64,000 nucleotides of DNA from Acinetobacter sp. NIPH 2699 (GTDB taxonomy: Bacteria > Pseudomonadota > Gammaproteobacteria > Pseudomonadales > Moraxellaceae), in the NCBI RefSeq assembly GCF_022549355.1, contig NZ_JAKZGL010000012.1, forward strand, positions 1 through 64,000, read 5' to 3'. Below, one piece after another: positions 1-7,413 of this stretch (positions within the stretch are counted from its first letter, which is position 1; each line of letters opens with the position of its first letter). Both the position numbers and the translations under genes were made by a program. The notes beneath the pieces are model-generated. The model was given only the letters and a program-made list of their open reading frames with translations. It ran no database searches and had not been told where the DNA came from.

Positions 1-630
1 CAAGGTCAATATTACGATCAAGAAACAGGATTGCACTATAACCGTTACCGATATTATGAGCCACATAGTGCAAGATATGTGAGTAAAGACCCGATAGGAT
101 TGGAGGGTGGGTTAAATATAATGAAATATGTTAGCAACCCGAATCAATTGACGGATCCAATGGGATTATATGTTGTATTAGATTTTTATAAAGATAAAAA
201 TATAATTGTTGCTAGAGATATTGAGAAAGACACTAAGTTAATTATTCGAGACGTGTATACTGGTGGGCAAATTAGTGATGCTGGTTTTACTTCCAATGGT
301 ACTGGATTACCTAATGGGAAATATTTTTTGGTGCCTGATGATAGACATCCAGACTGGTATGCTTTATATGGTGATGATGGTTGGATTGATGATTTTACAA
401 TTGATGGTAAAAGAAGTGGATTTCGATTACATCCTGGAAGGTTAAGTTTAGGTTGCGTTACAGTTAAATCTACTGGAAATAATGAGCAGTGGAATAAGTT
501 AGATGAAATGATTTCTACTACTAAAACTCAACAGAAATATGTTTGGAAAGGAGGCCGTTCAGATACTTGGATGAATTTTGGTTGGAAAAGAAAGGAAGTT
601 ACAAATTGGGGGGAGCTGAATGTTAAATAA
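1..630 (+). CDS. Rhs protein C-terminus with L,D-transpeptidase-like toxin domain (5' partial)
   Basis: This is the end of an Rhs polymorphic toxin; the frame is open to the first base, so the start lies outside the window. The first ~55 codons carry the Rhs core end: the RYRYY(E) repeat, '[12 protein letters not shown]' and the boundary motif 'DPMGL', after which Rhs proteins are normally cleaved to free the toxin. The remaining ~150 residues have a His-Pro-Gly...Ser-x-Gly-Cys motif ('HPGRLSLGC', near base 430-460), as in DUF2778/Tlde1 effectors, which attack peptidoglycan stem peptides in the periplasm by L,D-transpeptidase-type chemistry. The region is more AT-rich than the operons downstream, which is usual for swapped Rhs tips. 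The next gene overlaps by 11 bp and looks like the immunity gene. The Rhs call is firm; the enzymatic class rests on the HPG/SxGC motif. Confidence 0.85.
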   Translation, partial: QGQYYDQETGLHYNRYRYYEPHSARYVSKDPIGLEGGLNIMKYVSNPNQLTDPMGLYVVLDFYKDKNIIVARDIEKDTKLIIRDVYTGGQISDAGFTSNGTGLPNGKYFLVPDDRHPDWYALYGDDGWIDDFTIDGKRSGFRLHPGRLSLGCVTVKSTGNNEQWNKLDEMISTTKTQQKYVWKGGRSDTWMNFGWKRKEVTNWGELNVK

Positions 631-1078
631 AATCAAAAAAACCTTATTTATAATTGGAATATTGTCATTTGCAGGGTGTTCCTCAATTGAAAAAAAATCT
701 TGCATTAATAGTTTTAACAATAGGGTTGCTGTTTTAACACAGGATATTCAAATTGTTAACTCAATCAATCTTATTGACAAGAATATCTTCTGTGGTAGTC
801 AGCCCTACAGTGAGTTTTATAATAATTTAGATAAATTTCTGTTAGGTTTAAGTGATGAGCAGAAAAAGATCTTTTATACAACTTTATTTTTTACTGAGTT
901 TCATCGAAATGAAAACGGTGGGGAGTTTGTCGAATTCTTGGTAGAAAATAAGATTAATATTTTTGATCAATATATTAAAATTATAAGTGATCATGAGCTG
1001 TTATCGAAAATGAAATATACAGATGAAGAATTACAGAATCTTAAAATATTAGGGAGAATATTAAAAGGAATAGATTGA
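620..1078 (+). CDS. Putative immunity lipoprotein for the Rhs/Tlde1-like toxin
   Basis: A 152-residue protein with a lipoprotein signal peptide: positive start MLNKIKK, hydrophobic core and lipobox 'SFAGC', so Cys20 would be lipidated. The mature part is charged and shows no enzyme motif I recognise. It starts inside the last codons of the toxin gene (11-bp overlap), the usual arrangement for a toxin-immunity pair. A periplasm-facing lipoprotein is the right place to neutralise a peptidoglycan-targeting L,D-transpeptidase-like toxin. Function is inferred from position, lipobox and size. The reading frame continues open for 86 codons after the stop (see the next feature). Confidence 0.7.
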   Translation: MLNKIKKTLFIIGILSFAGCSSIEKKSCINSFNNRVAVLTQDIQIVNSINLIDKNIFCGSQPYSEFYNNLDKFLLGLSDEQKKIFYTTLFFTEFHRNENGGEFVEFLVENKINIFDQYIKIISDHELLSKMKYTDEELQNLKILGRILKGID

Positions 1079-1339
1079 ACTTATAAATTAAATTTTAGTT
1101 ACCTATTAAGAAAGCCTAATAATTCCTTTTTTGTAGAAAACTTACAAAGGATCAATCCTGTATTGATCGATGAGAGAAATGAGATATTCTTAATTTTAAG
1201 AACTCAACTTCAATTTGGTCTATTTTCAACGGGGCAATATAATACTTACACCGTTGAGCAGACCAGAACTGGACTAAAAGTTGTAGAGCAGGCAAGTTCG
1301 GAATTCAATAGAATATCCTTCCTATCGATCAATCTCTAA
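1079..1339 (+). other. Stop-free stretch in frame with the immunity gene; possible gene remnant
   Basis: After the immunity stop (TGA at 1076-1078) the same frame stays open for about 86 codons until TAA at 1337-1339. There is no in-frame ATG. In DNA this AT-rich such a run is unlikely by chance. The translation (…SFFVENLQRINPVLIDERNEI…) looks protein-like, with mixed hydrophobic and charged residues, but I do not recognise a family. It overlaps the last codons of the convergent dihydroorotase-like gene. It could be the tail of an older, longer immunity protein cut by a nonsense change, or a leftover of a displaced Rhs cassette. It could also be chance. Confidence 0.3.
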
Positions 1340-2677
1340 GGCTTTGCCTCGACAACTTAAAAACAATTGTTGTTGATGCCACGCAAGTTGTCCTGAAACA
1401 ATAGTGGTATCAACCTCATAACGGAAAGCTTTATCATGGAAAGGACTCCAATTGCACTTCATATAATTTCGCTGATCTTTCACTGCGATACGTTGCGTAT
1501 TTTCTCTAAGTAAAACGAGATCAGCCCAATATCCCTCACGAATATAACCACGATCTTTGATCTTAAATAGGTCTGCGACTTGATGAGAGGTTTTACGTAC
1601 CATCGTTTCGATACTGAGTTTCTCATCTGCAACCAGTTCCATCAATGCGGACAGAGCATGTTGCACTAGTGGCAGACCTGAAGGCGCATTCATATAGGAT
1701 TGATGTTTTTCATCCCAAGTATGGGGTGCATGATCAGTCCCAATAATATCCAAACGGTTGCTGTTTGATATTGCATTGATCAGCGCTTCTTTATCTTGTT
1801 GGGTTTTGATTGCTGGATTACATTTAATTAAATGTCCAAGTGCAGCATAGTCAGAATCATCAAAACTGAGATGATGAATACAAACTTCAGCAGAAATATG
1901 CTTTAAATTTAAGGGTAAGTCTTTAAATAAGCAAAGTTCTTTGGCAGTTGTAATATGTAAAACATGCAGTTGCGTTCCATATTTTTCAGCCAATGAAACA
2001 GCCAGTCGTGAACTTTCATAACAGGCCTGTTTATCTCGAATTTCAGGATGCATTGCTGCTGGAATATTTTCGCCATATTTTTCTAAATATAGTTTTTCCT
2101 GTTCTTTAATCCGAGGCGTATATTCACAATGGGTCAATAAGATAGTCGGTACATTGGCAAACAACCGTTCAAGGATTTGAGGATCATCGACTAGCATATT
2201 GCCAGTTGATGCACCCATAAACACTTTGACGCCACTGACCAATTTTGGATCAAGTTGTTCAATAGTGTCTAAATTGTCAGAACTCACACCAAAATGAAAT
2301 GCATAATTGGCCATGCTGTGTTGTGCAGCAATCTGCTTTTTTTGCGCTAAGGTTTCTAAGTTCAATGTCGCGGGATTGGTATTGGGCATATCCATATAAC
2401 TGGTAATGCCACCAATCGTTGCTGCCATAGATTCCGATGCGATACTCCCTTTTTGTGGTGAACCAGGGTCTCTAAAATGGACTTGATCATCAATCATGCC
2501 GGGGATCAGCCAAGCACCATTGGCATCAATGGTTTTCGCATTGAAAATACCTGTGATGTCAGAGGCGATTTTCTCGATTCGTCCATCTTGAATCAGCACG
2601 TCTGCAATATACTGTTTATCTTCACTCACTAGATTGGCATTGCGAATAATGATCTTGGGAAATTGTTTAAAACTCAT
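1322..2677 (-). CDS. pyrC: Dihydroorotase-like amidohydrolase, zinc-limitation paralogue
   Basis: A 451-residue class I dihydroorotase-like amidohydrolase; the family interconverts carbamoyl-aspartate and dihydroorotate in pyrimidine synthesis. Visible motifs are 'DDQVHFRDPG' (about residue 62-71), 'DMPNTNP', a Lys in 'GVKVFMGAS' (family position of the carboxylated lysine), 'LTHCEY', 'VLHITT' and 'GTDHAPH'. The first motif has Gln where most dihydroorotases have the first His of the metal-binding HxH. Some bacterial class I enzymes share this Gln as far as I recall, so it need not mean loss of activity. It starts 11 bp inside the carbonic anhydrase gene, so the two are likely translationally coupled. 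It is last in a four-gene operon of paralogues read from the Zur-like palindrome, and probably serves as a backup enzyme when zinc is scarce. Confidence 0.82.
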   Translation of the reverse strand: MSFKQFPKIIIRNANLVSEDKQYIADVLIQDGRIEKIASDITGIFNAKTIDANGAWLIPGMIDDQVHFRDPGSPQKGSIASESMAATIGGITSYMDMPNTNPATLNLETLAQKKQIAAQHSMANYAFHFGVSSDNLDTIEQLDPKLVSGVKVFMGASTGNMLVDDPQILERLFANVPTILLTHCEYTPRIKEQEKLYLEKYGENIPAAMHPEIRDKQACYESSRLAVSLAEKYGTQLHVLHITTAKELCLFKDLPLNLKHISAEVCIHHLSFDDSDYAALGHLIKCNPAIKTQQDKEALINAISNSNRLDIIGTDHAPHTWDEKHQSYMNAPSGLPLVQHALSALMELVADEKLSIETMVRKTSHQVADLFKIKDRGYIREGYWADLVLLRENTQRIAVKDQRNYMKCNWSPFHDKAFRYEVDTTIVSGQLAWHQQQLFLSCRGKALEIDR

Positions 2678-3227
2678 TGTGCAACGCCTTATAACCTTTG
2701 ACTAACTCGATATTGGTGCTGACCACACTTTCAGAAAACTCACTGATCGAAACATCAACAGGAGGATATTGATCTAAATCGGTTTTAGGATTGATATAAC
2801 TCATTGCAGGCACATAAAAATGGTTAGGTAAATCACGCCCATCGACTACCGCATTGTGTCGAATCGCACTGTGATCGCCCACTTTGCAGTTGAATAGCAC
2901 ACTATTAAAACCTACAAAAACATGGCGACCAATTTCACAAGGACCATGAATAATCGAACGATGTGCAATCGATGAGTTTTCTCCAATTGTCACTGCTGCA
3001 CCAGCTTTGGAGTGAATCACCACGCCATCTTGAATATTGGAATTTGCGCCGATAATAATCGGTTCCATTTCGCCATGTTCATCAGTTTCATCTGCTCGAA
3101 TCACCGCATAGGGTCCAATAAACACATTGGCATGAACAATCACTTTCCCACAAATAATCGCGGTTTGATCGACATAAGCAGATTGATCAATGACAGGAAG
3201 ATGACCAGATGGATTTTTACGAAGCAT
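2667..3227 (-). CDS. Gamma-class carbonic anhydrase
   Basis: A 186-residue left-handed beta-helix protein with the hexapeptide-repeat pattern (I-G-x-x-x-x-I). The three metal-binding histidines of the gamma class are present in 'DGVVIHSKAG' and 'AHRSIIHGPCEIG'. An insert rich in acidic residues ('DETDEHGEMEP') sits where Cam-type enzymes have an acidic loop, and the C-terminal helix 'ESVVSTNIELVKGYKAL' is also Cam-like. The predicted reaction is hydration of CO2 to bicarbonate. Gamma enzymes can use iron or cobalt in place of zinc, which fits its place in a zinc-starvation operon. It is 22 bp downstream of the HisI-like gene and overlaps the dihydroorotase-like gene. An alternative is a non-catalytic gamma-CA-like protein, but the intact ligand set argues against that. 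Confidence 0.85.
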   Translation of the reverse strand: MLRKNPSGHLPVIDQSAYVDQTAIICGKVIVHANVFIGPYAVIRADETDEHGEMEPIIIGANSNIQDGVVIHSKAGAAVTIGENSSIAHRSIIHGPCEIGRHVFVGFNSVLFNCKVGDHSAIRHNAVVDGRDLPNHFYVPAMSYINPKTDLDQYPPVDVSISEFSESVVSTNIELVKGYKALHNEF

Positions 3228-3249
3228 AGAATTACCACTTTAAAAAAAG

Positions 3250-3675
3250 TTAAATCATCGGTTGGGTTAAAATCTCGACCTGATCACCTTTCAGACCAAG
3301 ATAAAAACAGTTGGGGCGTTGGGTGTGGCAAGCAGGGCCGATTTGATTAACCAGAAACAAAAGGCTATCGCCATCACAATCAAGTCTGGCTTCAATTAAA
3401 TGCTGCCGATGACCTGAACTTTCGCCTTTTCGCCACAAACATTTGCGTGATCGTGACCAGTAACACACTTGTTTTGTTGTCAATGTTTCGATTAAAGATT
3501 CGGCATTGACCCAAGCCATCATCAGTACATCTTTGGTATGGTGATCTTGCGTGATGGCAGGGATCAGGCCATCTTGATTCCACTTGATCTGCTCAAAAAC
3601 ACTGTTGAAATCAAACTTTTGTGCTAAAGCACCTTGTTCCATTTGCTTGAAAACTGAAAGCTCTACCATTGCCAT
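3250..3675 (-). CDS. hisI: Phosphoribosyl-AMP cyclohydrolase (HisI) paralogue
   Basis: A 141-residue HisI-family enzyme, which opens the purine ring of phosphoribosyl-AMP in histidine synthesis. Family motifs are visible: 'MAWVNAESL', 'YWSRSRKCLWRKGESSGH', 'DCDGD' and the cysteine pair in 'GPACHTQRPNCFYLG'. The zinc-binding cysteines of the classical enzyme are therefore kept. The start overlaps the end of folE2 by 13 bp. The housekeeping hisI normally sits with other his genes, so this copy beside folE2 and a carbonic anhydrase looks like the zinc-regulated second copy seen in Zur regulons. Its specific advantage under zinc limitation cannot be read from the sequence. Confidence 0.85.
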   Translation of the reverse strand: MAMVELSVFKQMEQGALAQKFDFNSVFEQIKWNQDGLIPAITQDHHTKDVLMMAWVNAESLIETLTTKQVCYWSRSRKCLWRKGESSGHRQHLIEARLDCDGDSLLFLVNQIGPACHTQRPNCFYLGLKGDQVEILTQPMI

Positions 3676-4565
3676 GATCCCTGAGCGACTGCGTCATGTG
3701 CATGTAAGCTTTCGGCATGAATGACCTTGAAGTTGAAGCCTTTGATATTTTTATGCTGTAGAAATGTGCCATATAAACGTCTTAACGCATCCTCGCAAAA
3801 CATGAGGTTCTGACCATTGGCGACAGCAAATGCTTGTTCATCAATCCGTTTTACTGCGGTTTGCACGGGTGTCATCAGTGACTGTTCAGCTTGATTAATA
3901 AATAGAATTAAAGGAATCAGTTTAATATTTTGATCTAATTTAAAATGGAGAATGGCAAAGCTTCTTTGACTATGTGGTGTTGCTGCGATTGCATCCGTGG
4001 TATTGAGCCAGTCTACGATTTGTTGTTGATCTAAACTGATTTCTTGATGAGCCAATGCGGTTAGAAATCGTTGTTGAATAATATTTCTAGATAGTGCTGC
4101 GGAACAAGGACAAGTCGAAGAATAGGGAATTTCAACTTTTAGCTTTGCTTCGAATTGATCTTGTAAAAGTTGGCATGACAGCACAAACGGATAACTTTTC
4201 CAACCTGATAAGTGACTAATCAATGCGGCTCTTTCGATATAAAGCTCACTGTGAATCTCGATTTTGGCATGTGTTGATAAACCTTTGTGGCTTTCTAGAA
4301 AGTCTTTTAAAACGTGTTTGATATCAAATAGGCTGAGATTTTTGATGCTGGTCAATTCTAAAAGTCGGGTATACAAACGCGACATGTGAATGCCTTTGGC
4401 TAAAGGATCATCCAAACTGACATACGCATTGATTTGGCTTTGACATAAGGTGTTTTCGATACGTACTGGTAGAGCGATGTTTTCCATACCGACCCAATCC
4501 AGACTATAGCGAGAAGATGTCAGAGGAGTCGATTCGGAAGAAATATCAGGAAGAGAAAGCGTCAT
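3663..4565 (-). CDS. folE2: GTP cyclohydrolase IB (FolE2)
   Basis: FolE2 converts GTP to dihydroneopterin triphosphate, the first step of folate synthesis, and unlike FolE1 does not need zinc. I place the start at 4565 (MTLSLPDISS…), giving 300 residues and the family's N-terminal 'LPD' motif. The longer open frame would run back through the Zur-like palindrome and has no family match. Visible marks are 'LDWVGMENIALPV', 'STCPCSAALSR' with the conserved metal/active-site cysteine region, and 'HSQRSFAILHF'. No strong Shine-Dalgarno is seen before 4565. It is the first gene of the minus-strand operon folE2-hisI-CA-dihydroorotase. Its promoter must lie in or beside the palindrome at 4591-4620, as expected for a gene repressed by zinc-loaded Zur. 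Confidence 0.88.
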   Translation of the reverse strand: MTLSLPDISSESTPLTSSRYSLDWVGMENIALPVRIENTLCQSQINAYVSLDDPLAKGIHMSRLYTRLLELTSIKNLSLFDIKHVLKDFLESHKGLSTHAKIEIHSELYIERAALISHLSGWKSYPFVLSCQLLQDQFEAKLKVEIPYSSTCPCSAALSRNIIQQRFLTALAHQEISLDQQQIVDWLNTTDAIAATPHSQRSFAILHFKLDQNIKLIPLILFINQAEQSLMTPVQTAVKRIDEQAFAVANGQNLMFCEDALRRLYGTFLQHKNIKGFNFKVIHAESLHAHDAVAQGSWQW

Positions 4566-4590
4566 TTGAGAAATAGAGAAAGTTGAAATG

Positions 4591-4620
4591 TATATTGTTA
4601 TGTTATAACATAACAATATA
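4591..4620. promoter_or_regulatory. Zur-box-like perfect 30-bp palindrome
   Basis: Positions 4591-4620 form a perfect 30-bp inverted repeat centred between 4605 and 4606, with core GTTATGTTATAACATAAC. Gammaproteobacterial Zur boxes are AT-rich palindromes around GTTATAnnATAAC, which this contains. It lies 25 bp before the folE2 start and 55 bp before zrlA, so one operator could control both divergent operons. The Zur assignment comes from the motif and from known Zur control of zigA/zrlA in A. baumannii. Confidence 0.85.
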
Positions 4621-4675
4621 GATCGGCAAGTTTGATCTGAACGGAAAATTCTCTGAGTGAACATGGCAAATCGAA

Positions 4676-5422
4676 ATGAATAAAATCTATTTAATTGGAT
4701 TGAGTATCTGTCTAGCAGCATGCAGCCAGAGTAAGGTACAGCCAACGAAACAAATCCATTCAGTGAATGATCGGAATTATTCTGATATCCCCAAAAGCAA
4801 TAAAATTATTGCTCATAAAGAAAAAAATGTGCCCGTTACATATTCAGTTTGGGCGAGCATGCCTGATCATCAGCAACAGATTCAGGCATATAAAGGTTAT
4901 TTACAGCAACAGGGTTTGTCTACTCGTGTTCCAGATTTTGAGTTTTTTCAGACAGCTAGAGATTGGCAAAAATGCAATGATGCTGAATACGAAGTTCCAC
5001 CAAGAGAGCTATGGCCTAACATTGTTCCAACTTTAAATATTCTGAATCAATTTATAGAACAAAAGCTGATTGATCAGTTCACGGTGACATCCGTATACCG
5101 AAACTATCATTTAAATCAGTGTGCTGGCGGAGCGGGAGCATCAAAACATGTCTTTAATGCTGCTTTAGATTTCCGTATTGGCAGTGAAAATCCAGATCCT
5201 ATTGAACAAATAAATATCGAGCACGTAAAAGCCAAACTTTGTCAGTTTTGGCGCGATCAAGGCGAAGCACTGAATATGGGCTTGGGTGTTTACGCATCAG
5301 GACAAATCCATATTGATGCATCGGGATATCGGACATGGGGTGTCGATCATCGTTATAGCTCATCGCCCTGTATCAAAGATTCTTTAGCCTCCAATTTGAT
5401 CACTTCGTTGCAGCAGCAATGA
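4676..5422 (+). CDS. zrlA: Zinc-regulated M15-family peptidase lipoprotein (ZrlA-like)
   Basis: A 248-residue lipoprotein: signal peptide MNKIYLIGLSICLAAC with lipobox LAAC (Cys16). The C-terminal half matches the M15A/YcbK-like peptidase fold: 'ASKHVFNAALDF' (His ~157 and Asp ~164, zinc ligands) and 'GLGVYASGQIHIDASGYRTWG' with the third ligand His ~212. Such enzymes cut peptidoglycan peptides in the periplasm. In A. baumannii a zinc-regulated peptidase, ZrlA, is encoded next to zigA and maintains the envelope during zinc limitation; family, lipobox and neighbour agree here. It is transcribed away from the Zur-like box and followed 107 bp later by zigA. Confidence 0.83.
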   Translation: MNKIYLIGLSICLAACSQSKVQPTKQIHSVNDRNYSDIPKSNKIIAHKEKNVPVTYSVWASMPDHQQQIQAYKGYLQQQGLSTRVPDFEFFQTARDWQKCNDAEYEVPPRELWPNIVPTLNILNQFIEQKLIDQFTVTSVYRNYHLNQCAGGAGASKHVFNAALDFRIGSENPDPIEQINIEHVKAKLCQFWRDQGEALNMGLGVYASGQIHIDASGYRTWGVDHRYSSSPCIKDSLASNLITSLQQQ

Positions 5423-5529
5423 ATGCCAAAAAATGAGCACAAATTCCTATCTTTAGAAACTTTAGCTCAATGTGTTTGATGTGACAGCAAGCCATTGAAC
5501 AGTCACCATGAAATATAGTGAGAAAGCCA

Positions 5530-6756
5530 ATGAATCATTCTTTAGCCACTCCAACCAAACTGCCTGTTACCGTATTATCAGGTTTTTTGGGTGCAGGTAA
5601 AACCACTTTACTCAATCATATCTTGAACAATCGTGAAGGGCGAAAAATCGCTGTGATCGTGAATGATATGTCTGAGGTCAATATCGATGCCGCTTTGGTT
5701 CGTGAAGGCGGGGCGGAGCTGTCTCGCACAGATGAAAAGCTGGTGGAGATGAGTAATGGCTGTATCTGCTGTACCTTACGAGAAGATTTGCTGATCGAAG
5801 TACGACGTTTGGCAGAGGATCAGCGCTTTGATCAGTTGGTGATTGAATCTACAGGGATTTCTGAGCCATTACCTGTTGCTGAAACTTTTACCTTTGAAGA
5901 TGAAAATGGCATTTCTTTGAGTGAGTTTGCTCGCCTAGATACCATGGTCACAGTGGTGGATGCTTATAATTTCCTGAAAGATTATAGCTCGCTCGATAGT
6001 TTACAAGCACGTGGCGAATCACTGGGTGAACAAGATGAACGTAATGTGGTTGATCTGTTAATTGACCAAATTGAATTTTGTGATGTGATTGTACTCAATA
6101 AAGTGGATTTAATTAATGCTGAAGAAAAAGAACAGTTATTTGGCATTTTACATTCACTGAATCCTAGAGCAAAAATTGAAATTTCCGAGTTTGGTCAGGT
6201 GAATTTGGATCGGATATTGGATACACATTTGTTTGATTTCAATGAAGCGGCACAGGCACCGGGTTGGTTAAAAGAACTTAGAGGTGAGCATACGCCAGAA
6301 ACAGAAGAATATGGTATTCGTAGCTTTGTTTATCGTGCTAGAAGACCATTTCATCCACAGCGGTTTTTTGATTTTGTAAATTCAGAATGGACAGGTGTGA
6401 TTCGCTCAAAAGGCTTTTTTTGGCTTGCATCTCATCCTGAATATGCAGGCACTTGGTCTCAGGCAGGTGCAATGGCGCGACATGGTGTAGCGGGGTATTG
6501 GTGGGCGGCTGTAGCTGATGAGCATTGGCCTGAAGATCAAGCAAGTCGTGATGCTATTGAAAAAAGCTGGGATGAGTTAACCGGTGATGCGCGTCAGGAA
6601 ATTGTTTTGATTGGCATGGAAATGGATGAATTAAATTTAATAGATCAATTTGATGCCTGTTTATTAACTGATGATGAAATGGCGCTGGGTGCGAAAGAAT
6701 GGGAGAAATTCGAGAATCCGTTTGTTGAATGGAATGACTTAATCGTTAATAAATAG
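5530..6756 (+). CDS. zigA: COG0523 GTPase, zinc metallochaperone ZigA
   Basis: A 408-residue CobW/COG0523 GTPase. Walker A 'GFLGAGKTT' is at residues 18-26, the metal-binding CxCC motif at 78-81 ('CICC'), the switch/ESTG region follows in '[13 protein letters not shown]', and the guanine-specificity motif is 'NKVD'. The CobW C-terminal domain begins near '[20 protein letters not shown]'. COG0523 proteins deliver metal to clients using GTP; ZigA of A. baumannii acts in zinc starvation and is linked to histidine use through HutH. I prefer the ATG at 5530 over the GTG at 5518, because the protein then begins [15 protein letters not shown] just before the GTPase fold. It is in the zrlA operon; the hut locus lies 37 kb away in the same window. 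Confidence 0.88.
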   Translation: MNHSLATPTKLPVTVLSGFLGAGKTTLLNHILNNREGRKIAVIVNDMSEVNIDAALVREGGAELSRTDEKLVEMSNGCICCTLREDLLIEVRRLAEDQRFDQLVIESTGISEPLPVAETFTFEDENGISLSEFARLDTMVTVVDAYNFLKDYSSLDSLQARGESLGEQDERNVVDLLIDQIEFCDVIVLNKVDLINAEEKEQLFGILHSLNPRAKIEISEFGQVNLDRILDTHLFDFNEAAQAPGWLKELRGEHTPETEEYGIRSFVYRARRPFHPQRFFDFVNSEWTGVIRSKGFFWLASHPEYAGTWSQAGAMARHGVAGYWWAAVADEHWPEDQASRDAIEKSWDELTGDARQEIVLIGMEMDELNLIDQFDACLLTDDEMALGAKEWEKFENPFVEWNDLIVNK

Positions 6757-7413
6757 CACCATGACTGTTTATCACTGAATGATCGCTAGAACTTTCTAAA
6801 TGAACCTATTAGACTTCTTTCATAATGATTGACACCCACTTTGTATTTCTCCCATAGGGAGAATGAGGAACAATTGAAGTTTCGCAAGGGGATTTATGAA
6901 AGCAGTCTATTATAAAAATAGAGCGTTCTCGCTTTTTTAAATTTTTGTTATTTAGATGAGGAGATGAGTCAGGGACAAAGCTTTAATTCTTGCCTGAATG
7001 TTTAGAAAGGGTCTAAACATTTCAATGATGGATTTTGTTGATACAGGAAGTATGAGGTATTATCAGTTTAAAATAACTTTTATAATATTTTAAGAAGTAA
7101 GTGTATGATATTTTTGATGAATTAATAATAAGGATGTTGGTTTTATATAAGTCACCTTTGATTTGTTACCGATGTTGTAACTGAATATACGGATAGATTC
7201 GATTACATTTAATACCTATTAAAATAATTGCTATTTTATTTAAGTTTTGTTTTGCAAGGATTATGTAATGTTTGGTAGTTTATAAGGAAAATAAACAAAC
7301 TCTCTGTACAATAAATATTCACTATTTTTATTAAGCAAAGACTAAATTCAAGCATAAATTTAATGACTTAGGCTTCATTTTTCTCAGTTCAAGTTCAATG
7401 CAAAGGAGCAACC
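6757..7413. other. 657-bp AT-rich intergenic region
   Basis: No open frame of convincing length or with a ribosome binding site was found. One small hairpin (AGCG-TTCT-CGCT) followed by six T lies at 6922-6936; it could end the zigA transcript or a short RNA, but the stem is only 4-5 bp. The last ~150 bases should hold the promoter of the acyl-CoA dehydrogenase gene, whose ribosome binding site AAAGGAG is clear. Otherwise nothing recognisable. Confidence 0.5.

Noticed and set aside
4566..4745. Upstream extension of the folE2 frame to a 360-residue protein
   Set aside because: It runs through the Zur-like palindrome and into zrlA, adds residues without family match, and the LPD start motif of FolE2 fits the ATG at 4565.
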